DNA of 64,000 bases. It comes from JAPLST01 sp964397565 (GTDB lineage: Bacteria; Auribacterota; UBA3054; JAPLST01). This document shows positions 59,001 to 64,000 of the stretch, piece after piece. The notes under the pieces were generated by a model. That model ran no database searches, was not told the origin of the DNA, and saw nothing but the letters and a program-made list of their open reading frames with translations. The DNA is taken from NCBI GenBank assembly GCA_964397565.1, contig CAYNJC010000015.1, forward strand, positions 1 through 64,000. Direction: 5' to 3'. The translations under genes were made by a program, and so were the position numbers. Numbering within the stretch: the first letter of the stretch is position 1; the number at the start of each line of letters is the position of its first letter.

Positions 59001-60808
59001 ACAGCAAACAGCTTCCGCCAACGCGGTTCTTTATGCGTCTGACAAGTGACTGCGACGATGAAGATGATGACGAGAGCGAAGTACAAGCTGCACAACCAAC
59101 CGATATGGAGAGTGTCTTAGGTCTTTGCTGCGCGCGCGGCGTCCCTCAGTCCATGCTCAGATGGCACTACAGGAGCCGACATCACACGCTGATCCAAGTG
59201 TCAAACCATGAGTTCTATGAGAATAAGTTGTTCATTGTGCCCAGCCCGGATAACGCCTCGTCTGATTCAGGGGTGAAATTTCACCATGTCAAGCAAGGCG
59301 TCTACGACAGTGGCAAGACCAGAACGAATCGCGTAGAAGCTGCGGCCGTCTGCGAAGCCATACTCAATCATGCTCGTACATGCCCAGACCTTAGTCTCGG
59401 AATTGCGGCATTTTCTGTGCAGCAAAGGCAAGCTATTCTGGATGAACTTGAACTCCTACGTCGATTTCGCTCAGATGCAGAGCTGGAGTTTTTCCTTTCT
59501 CGCCACGAAACGGAGCCGTTCTTCGTAAAAAACCTCGAAAACGTCCAGGGCGACGAACGAGACGTGATATTCATCTCGGTTGGCTATGCTCGTGACGTTC
59601 ACGGATACATGGCGATGCGGTTTGGTCCTCTAAGCAACAACGGAGGCGAGCGAAGGCTCAATGTGCTAATTTCACGAGCCAAGAAACGCTGTGAAGTGTT
59701 TGCTTCAATAACTGCGGACGACATCGATTTGGAGAGAGCTACCCGCCAAGGAGTGGCAGCCCTGAAGACCTTCCTAAGATTTGCACAGACCGGCCATTTG
59801 GGTTATGCGGCACCATCAGGTAAGGAGGAGGATTCTCCGTTCGAGGAAGCTGTGAAGGCGGCGCTGGAATCCTGCGGTTTCGTGGTCCATACACAAGTGG
59901 GCACGGCTGGCTTCTTCATAGATTTGGCGGTTCTGGATGATTCACGACCTGGCAGATACCTTCTGGGCATTGAATGTGATGGAGCTGCCTATCACTCGGC
60001 CCGGTCGGCCAGAGACCGCGATAGGCTCAGAGAACAGGTATTGGTCGATCACGGCTGGGTCATACATAGAATTTGGAGTACGGATTGGTTTCAGCATCCC
60101 GAGGAACAGTTACAAAAAGTTGTCAAGGCGATAGAAAATGCCAAAAGACAAGACAACTTGACGTCACAGCAGCCGATCCAGAGACCGGCACCACGGATGC
60201 AAGAGGGCGAGATGCCAGCACGATCTGATCACTGTGTCGAGAGGGATGATGGTATTTCAAATCTATCTGAACCATACCAAGTGGCTCAATTCGAAACTGC
60301 TGGTCATACGAACATAGCAAGCGTTGTCTACAGAATCGCGAAGAGTGAGAGCCCAATTCATGTAGATGAGTTGGTGAAACGAGCGAGTGATCTGTGCGGC
60401 TTTCATCATGTCGGGGCACGTATACGCGATTCTGTTATGAATGCAATCACTACACTAGTCAAGGAGGAAAAGTGTAGTGAAGAAGGCAGTTTCATCCTGG
60501 TGCCAAGCCAGCGTATCCGTATTCGTTCCCGCGAACATGTGTCGTCCTCCACGCTTCGCAATCCAGAAATGCTGCCACCTGCGGAAATACGAGAAGCAGT
60601 CAATGCTTTGCTTCACGTCTCACACGGAGCAAGAAAGGATGAACTATGTATTGCTGTCGCTCGGATCTTCGGGTTTCGGTCTACAAGCAGGATTCTTAGA
60701 GACGTAATTGAAAAGCAAATTGCCATTATGTTAGAGTCCGGCGCATTGGAGGAAACAAATGGCGCTCTGAAGTCGCGTAACTCAGGACAAGGAATGGCTT
60801 CCCGATGA
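56027..60808 (+). CDS. DUF4011/superfamily I helicase/MTES_1575 nuclease/DUF3320 protein
   Basis: 1593 residues from the ATG at 56027 (MPTVREILESCRRELLDLST, the usual DUF4011 opening); the frame stays open further upstream. DUF4011 covers about 1-270. The split helicase has QGPPGTGKSQSITN (Walker A, about 338), VDEASQVQPVDAL (about 966), VVGDSKQLPPTRF and LNVLISRAKKRCE (motif VI). An REase-like domain follows at about 1265-1365 with FIDLAVLDD and LGIECDGAAYH (D...E-x-D). DUF3320 lies at about 1424-1490. Such proteins recur in defence islands and probably attack foreign nucleic acid. The type IIG gene follows within 81 bases. Confidence 0.9.
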   Translation: MPTVREILESCRRELLDLSTRNRLLSMPIKSNSARIIQVDDEIGEQIYRQLVAEKKAMTFKPVGAGASIDGLQQEMTLPNQPGSVDSATGASLPQPDQDDGNDESGVPRRYTDSRLQTRLTSEGLQRRLLGLYQDARTMIEEQGVNILYLALGSLKWYEAEHADSPRFAPLILIPAQLERKNASERFHIRWTEDEIQENISLREKLNKDYRIELPEFPDGDELSPDTYCRNVASTVAGAKGWEVDPNAAVLGFFSFAKFLMYRDLDPENWPEPGRLVEHHIISGLLVNGFPAGEPTLGNDIDLDDVISADKLDHVVDSDSSQTAAIEMVRTGRNLVIQGPPGTGKSQSITNIISTAVLGGKKVLFVAEKLAALQVVKRRLEKEGLGDLCLELHSNKANKRAVIEEIGRTWNLGHPQEHDMAQVAARLEQLRTVLNTHVRGLHERQSPSGLTPFQIMGHLSRLGDKDNQAASLRLHGAEAWQRETFQECRQLIHEIARRISEVGLRANHPWRGICCETVLRIDLEPLRADIEALKAAALHVQRIAQELSTAVLLPSPSSLADIEHLFAIAQNILSSPKLDIQSIGHTIWNGDLEPPRELMRAGRRFSTIAENQDFRGMDGALKQDFRVHREHIAKHGRSWIRLLRSDYRNAISKLKSSLATPLPRQFGKRMDIMDTLIEGQAILREINAKDGVGRSAFGSYWRQQHSDWNHLESIIDWVSRLTQFHLPSNYRESLASIGDFAKLTPLVGGLQIALVAIKENAERVFHVLHLNTATAFAVGETDAIPLPALVARCTDWSTHMEELIRWNNYCALTRRAQSLGIDEIVDKLECADLSPKDACDCFDRAYYGQLARDLVQRKRDLFMFDGSSHSQVVEAFKETDRQRLLLAKYRTLAAHSRSVPPMAADFGATGILMGEMARRRGHRPIRRLLRDAGSVVQAIKPVFMMGPLSVAQFLEPGAVEFDLLVVDEASQVQPVDALGSIARCKQIVVVGDSKQLPPTRFFMRLTSDCDDEDDDESEVQAAQPTDMESVLGLCCARGVPQSMLRWHYRSRHHTLIQVSNHEFYENKLFIVPSPDNASSDSGVKFHHVKQGVYDSGKTRTNRVEAAAVCEAILNHARTCPDLSLGIAAFSVQQRQAILDELELLRRFRSDAELEFFLSRHETEPFFVKNLENVQGDERDVIFISVGYARDVHGYMAMRFGPLSNNGGERRLNVLISRAKKRCEVFASITADDIDLERATRQGVAALKTFLRFAQTGHLGYAAPSGKEEDSPFEEAVKAALESCGFVVHTQVGTAGFFIDLAVLDDSRPGRYLLGIECDGAAYHSARSARDRDRLREQVLVDHGWVIHRIWSTDWFQHPEEQLQKVVKAIENAKRQDNLTSQQPIQRPAPRMQEGEMPARSDHCVERDDGISNLSEPYQVAQFETAGHTNIASVVYRIAKSESPIHVDELVKRASDLCGFHHVGARIRDSVMNAITTLVKEEKCSEEGSFILVPSQRIRIRSREHVSSSTLRNPEMLPPAEIREAVNALLHVSHGARKDELCIAVARIFGFRSTSRILRDVIEKQIAIMLESGALEETNGALKSRNSGQGMASR

Positions 60809-60889
60809 ATTTTGCAGACTTCATATTCAAATGGCTCAAGGTTGCGCTGACAGAACTCCAGCAGCACTTATTCTGCCAGGAGTGAGACA

Positions 60890-63800
60890 ATGCCTGCACC
60901 CGACAAACTGCTGCGCCTGATCGAGGTCTTCGACCGTAACGTCGATGCCTACCGTCGTGGTGCGATCAACGAGACCGAAACCCGCGTCCAGTTCATCGAC
61001 CCGCTCTTCGAGTTGCTCGGCTGGGATGTCCGCAACACGCGCGGCTACACTGAACTCTACAAGGATGTGGTCCACGAGGATGCCGTGTCCATTGAGGGCA
61101 CATCCCGCGCACCGGACTACAGCTTCCGTATCGGCGGTCAGCGCGTCTTTTTTCTCGAAGCCAAGAAGCCCGCCGTCAACATCGAGCAGGACTGCAACCC
61201 CGCCCTGCAGTTGCGCCGCTATGGCTGGACCTGCAAGCTGCCCGTCAGTATCTTGACCGACTTCGAGGAGTTGGCGGTCTACGATACCCGCGTCAAGCCG
61301 CTGAAGACCGACAAGGTTTCGGTTGCCCGGGTGCAGTTCCACACGTACAAGCAGTACGCCGAGTGCTGGGACCAGATTGCCGGTGTATTCTCGAAAGAAG
61401 CCGTCCTGCAGGGCTCGTTCCACAAATATACCGAGTCCGCAACGGCCAAGAAGGGCACCACCGAGGTTGATGCCGAGTTTCTCAAGGACATTGAATCTTG
61501 GCGGGACCTGCTGGCCCGCACCATCGCCTTGCGCAATGCCAGCATTTCGCAGCGCGAACTCAACTTTGCGGTGCAAAAAATAATAGACCGCGTGGTCTTC
61601 CTGCGCATGTGCGAAGATCGCGGCATCGAACCATACGGCCAGTTGCTCTCGCTAACCAACGGCACTCAGACGTACCAGCGCCTGGTCGAGGTCTTCCTCA
61701 AAGCCGACCAGCGCTACAATTCCGGCCTGTTCCATTTCCATCACGAGAAAGATGTCGTTGAAAGCCCTGACGACCTCACCCCGCGCCTTGTCATTGACGA
61801 CAAGCCGCTGAAGGAAATCTTCCACACCCTCTACTATCCCGACTGCCCGTACCAATTCTCGGTCCTGCCGATCCAGATTCTGGGCGACGTCTACGAGCAG
61901 TTCCTTGGCAAAGTCATCCGTCTGACAGCCGGGCATCAGGCCAAAGTCGAGGAGAAGCCCGAAGTCAAGAAGGCTGGCGGCGTCAAGTACACTCCGGCGT
62001 TTGTCACCAGCAACATCGTCAAGAACACGGTCGGCGCGTTGGTTGAGAAAGCCGTTGCCACCTGCCGCGCAACCGGCAATGACGCGGCGAAAGTATTTGC
62101 CGCAGTGCTGGCCGCCGTGGACAATCTCAAAATATGCGATCCGGCCTGTGGCTCCGGCTCGTTCCTGATCGCCGCCTTTCAGTACTTGCTCGACTGGTAT
62201 TTGCAGTGGTACGTGGAGCATCAGGCACTGGCGTTGAAAATGAAACCGGCGCGCGTGTACCAGACCGGTGGTGGCGACTGGCGTTTGACCACCGCAGAGA
62301 AGAAGCGCATCCTGCTCAACAGTATTTATGGCGTGGACATTGACGGTCAAGCCGTTGAAGTAACGAAATTGAGCCTGGTACTGAAGGTCCTTGAAGGCGA
62401 AAATCAGGAGAGCCTCGGCCGTCAGCTCAGCTTGTTCCACGAGCGCGCCCTGCCCGACTTGTCAAGCAATATCAAGTGCGGCAACTCGCTGATCGGGCCG
62501 GATTTCTACGAGCACCAGCAAATGGATCTGCTCGACGAAGCCGAGCGCATTCGCATCAACGTCTTTGACTGGCAATCCGCATTCCCGGACGTGTTCAAAC
62601 GACAGAACGCGGGGTTTGATGCCATAGTCGGCAACCCACCCTACATCCGTATTCAGGTCATGAAGGAATGGGCAGCCAATGAAGTCGAGTATTACAAGAC
62701 CGCCTACGCCTCGGCCAGCAAGGGCAACTACGACATCTACGTTGTCTTCGTGGAAAAGGGCTTGCAGTTGCTGAACGGCAACGGCCTGCTCGGCTACATC
62801 CTGCCGCACAAGTTCTTCAACGCGCAGTACGGCGAGCCGCTGCGCAAAGTCATTTCGGATGGCAAGCATCTCAACCAGGTCATTCATTTCGGCGACCAGC
62901 AAGTGTTCAAGGGCGTCACCACCTACACCTGCCTGCTATTCCTGAGCAAATTATGCAGCGAAACATGCACAGTCACCAAGGTTGCCGACCTTGATCAATG
63001 GCAAATAGAATACAGCAACAGCATTACCGGCATAGTCAAGGCAGAAACGATTACGACCAGCGAGTGGAACTTCAATGTGGGGAAGGGAGCAGGGCTATTC
63101 GAGAAACTCCGCGCCATGCCAGTGAAGCTGAACGATGTAGCGGACATATTTGTGGGACTCCAGACCAGCGCGGACAAGGTATTTATCATGGATCTCGTGA
63201 AGGAGACGACTAATACGCTAAGTTTGTTCTCGAAAGCACTGGATGCCGAGCGCACATTGGAGAAGGAGCTGTTCTATCCTCTCATCAGTGGCGCCGATGT
63301 CAAGGGCTACCGCGACCTGCCCGAACGCCAATACATCCTTTTCCCATACAAAGTTGACGCTTCGGGAGTTGCGCTAATCGCTCTTGACGATATTACACGC
63401 CAGTACCCAAAAACATTCGCGTACCTGATCGAGAATAAAGCCACGTTGGAGAACAGAGAGAGCGGGAAGCTCAAAGGCAAAGCATGGCATGGATACATTT
63501 ACCTCAAGAATATGAACAAGCAGTCTTTGAGGAAGCTTTGTGTGCCCAGACTCGTGGAACGGATTAACGCCGCCTATGATTTCGAAGGCACTCACTTTCT
63601 TGACAATGTGGATGTTGGCGGCGTTACACTCAAGGAAGGCACTGCAGGATTATCGCTGCCATACCTTCAGGGACTGTTGAATTCGCGATTGCTGAGATGG
63701 TACTTCCCGTTTGTCAGTGCGCCTTTCCATGGTGGATGGTATTCAGCGAACAAACAATTTCTGTCGCAACTACCCATCCGCAGCATCGACTTCGCCGATC

Positions 63801-64000
63801 CAACGGACAAGCAACGGCACGATCAGATGGTGAAATATGTGGACACGATGCTTGCGCTGCACAAGCAATTGGCCAAAGCGAACACGCCTGACGACCGCAC
63901 CCAACTTGAAAATCAAATTGCCGCCACCGACCGCCTGATCGACAAACTGGTCTACGAACTGTACGAGCTGACGCAGGAGGAGATCGGGATTATGCAGGAA
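60890..64000 (+). CDS. Type IIG (Eco57I-like) restriction-modification enzyme, 3' end beyond window
   Basis: At least 1037 codons, open at the window edge. The ATG at 60890 has AGGAG 7 bases upstream. The N-terminal nuclease has FIDPLFELLGWDV, APDYSFRIGG and FFLEAKKP (D...E-x-K). The methylase core has ICDPACGSGSFLIAAF (motif I) and IVGNPPYIRI (motif IV NPPY), so it should methylate adenine and cut DNA with one polypeptide. The C-terminal part from about residue 740 is the target-recognition region, with a helical coil at the end. It lies beside a helicase-nuclease, and I see no separate methylase or specificity gene. A BREX PglX-like role cannot be excluded from this window. Confidence 0.9.
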   Translation, partial: MPAPDKLLRLIEVFDRNVDAYRRGAINETETRVQFIDPLFELLGWDVRNTRGYTELYKDVVHEDAVSIEGTSRAPDYSFRIGGQRVFFLEAKKPAVNIEQDCNPALQLRRYGWTCKLPVSILTDFEELAVYDTRVKPLKTDKVSVARVQFHTYKQYAECWDQIAGVFSKEAVLQGSFHKYTESATAKKGTTEVDAEFLKDIESWRDLLARTIALRNASISQRELNFAVQKIIDRVVFLRMCEDRGIEPYGQLLSLTNGTQTYQRLVEVFLKADQRYNSGLFHFHHEKDVVESPDDLTPRLVIDDKPLKEIFHTLYYPDCPYQFSVLPIQILGDVYEQFLGKVIRLTAGHQAKVEEKPEVKKAGGVKYTPAFVTSNIVKNTVGALVEKAVATCRATGNDAAKVFAAVLAAVDNLKICDPACGSGSFLIAAFQYLLDWYLQWYVEHQALALKMKPARVYQTGGGDWRLTTAEKKRILLNSIYGVDIDGQAVEVTKLSLVLKVLEGENQESLGRQLSLFHERALPDLSSNIKCGNSLIGPDFYEHQQMDLLDEAERIRINVFDWQSAFPDVFKRQNAGFDAIVGNPPYIRIQVMKEWAANEVEYYKTAYASASKGNYDIYVVFVEKGLQLLNGNGLLGYILPHKFFNAQYGEPLRKVISDGKHLNQVIHFGDQQVFKGVTTYTCLLFLSKLCSETCTVTKVADLDQWQIEYSNSITGIVKAETITTSEWNFNVGKGAGLFEKLRAMPVKLNDVADIFVGLQTSADKVFIMDLVKETTNTLSLFSKALDAERTLEKELFYPLISGADVKGYRDLPERQYILFPYKVDASGVALIALDDITRQYPKTFAYLIENKATLENRESGKLKGKAWHGYIYLKNMNKQSLRKLCVPRLVERINAAYDFEGTHFLDNVDVGGVTLKEGTAGLSLPYLQGLLNSRLLRWYFPFVSAPFHGGWYSANKQFLSQLPIRSIDFADPTDKQRHDQMVKYVDTMLALHKQLAKANTPDDRTQLENQIAATDRLIDKLVYELYELTQEEIGIMQE

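Overview
The window looks like an accessory region of a bacterium from the PVC group, most plausibly Verrucomicrobiota/Kiritimatiellota. That guess rests on several cues: a PEP-CTERM protein, two secreted SUMF1-fold proteins with an N-terminal beta domain, a large secreted Ig-like/lamin-tail protein, and a DUF4230 remnant. It is an inference from protein style, not a phylogeny. Plasmid- or phage-like genes (PolC-type polymerase, RecE-like exonuclease with an annealing protein, a tRNA-like gene, zinc-ribbon proteins), nucleases and restriction systems dominate. An integrated or free mobile element carrying defence islands is therefore likely.

Layout. 1-7.1 kb: an unknown protein, RmuC with an added Cys-rich tail, a PD-(D/E)XK nuclease, then minus-strand genes (uracil-glycosylase-like fold, lipoprotein, zinc-dependent phospholipase C-like protein, DUF5677-like protein). 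7.3-16.2 kb: a five-gene minus-strand type I restriction operon, hsdM-hsdS-PLD nuclease-DUF4268 nuclease-hsdR, with 4-base overlaps. 16.7-21.9 kb: a PolC-type polymerase without exonuclease, a WYL regulator with its own promoter, and two nuclease-like genes, the second truncated. 21.8-23.7 kb: small MGE genes. 24.06-25.41 kb: an IS1202-group-like insertion sequence.

25.5-40.8 kb is the most interesting part. It is a tightly packed plus-strand cluster of about 13 genes, visibly more AT-rich than its flanks up to 38.6 kb. It encodes a long coiled-coil protein, a beta-CASP metallo-beta-lactamase, three more coiled-coil proteins, an unknown protein, an Hsp70-like ATPase, an alpha-helical protein, an S1-domain protein, two different dynamin-like GTPases, an OB-like protein and two membrane proteins. 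I do not recognise this combination as a named system. It reads as a membrane-acting, RNA-linked stress or defence machine.

40.8-54.5 kb: an IS256-type transposase remnant, a zinc peptidase and a zinc-ribbon protein, the PEP-CTERM gene, the annealing protein/exonuclease pair, a tRNA-like gene with a hairpin in the D loop, two small genes, then the secreted SUMF1 and Ig/LTD proteins. The last of these is followed by a decayed second copy of the annealing gene's 3' end. Four minus-strand genes between 22.5 and 48 kb share one promoter, CTTAAT-N11-TTGCGT followed by a TATAAT-like hexamer. This ties dispersed genes into one regulon. 54.9-64 kb: a YqaE-like membrane peptide, a SLOG/YpsA-like protein, a very large DUF4011 helicase-nuclease, and a type IIG restriction-modification enzyme cut off by the window end; the last three look like another defence island.
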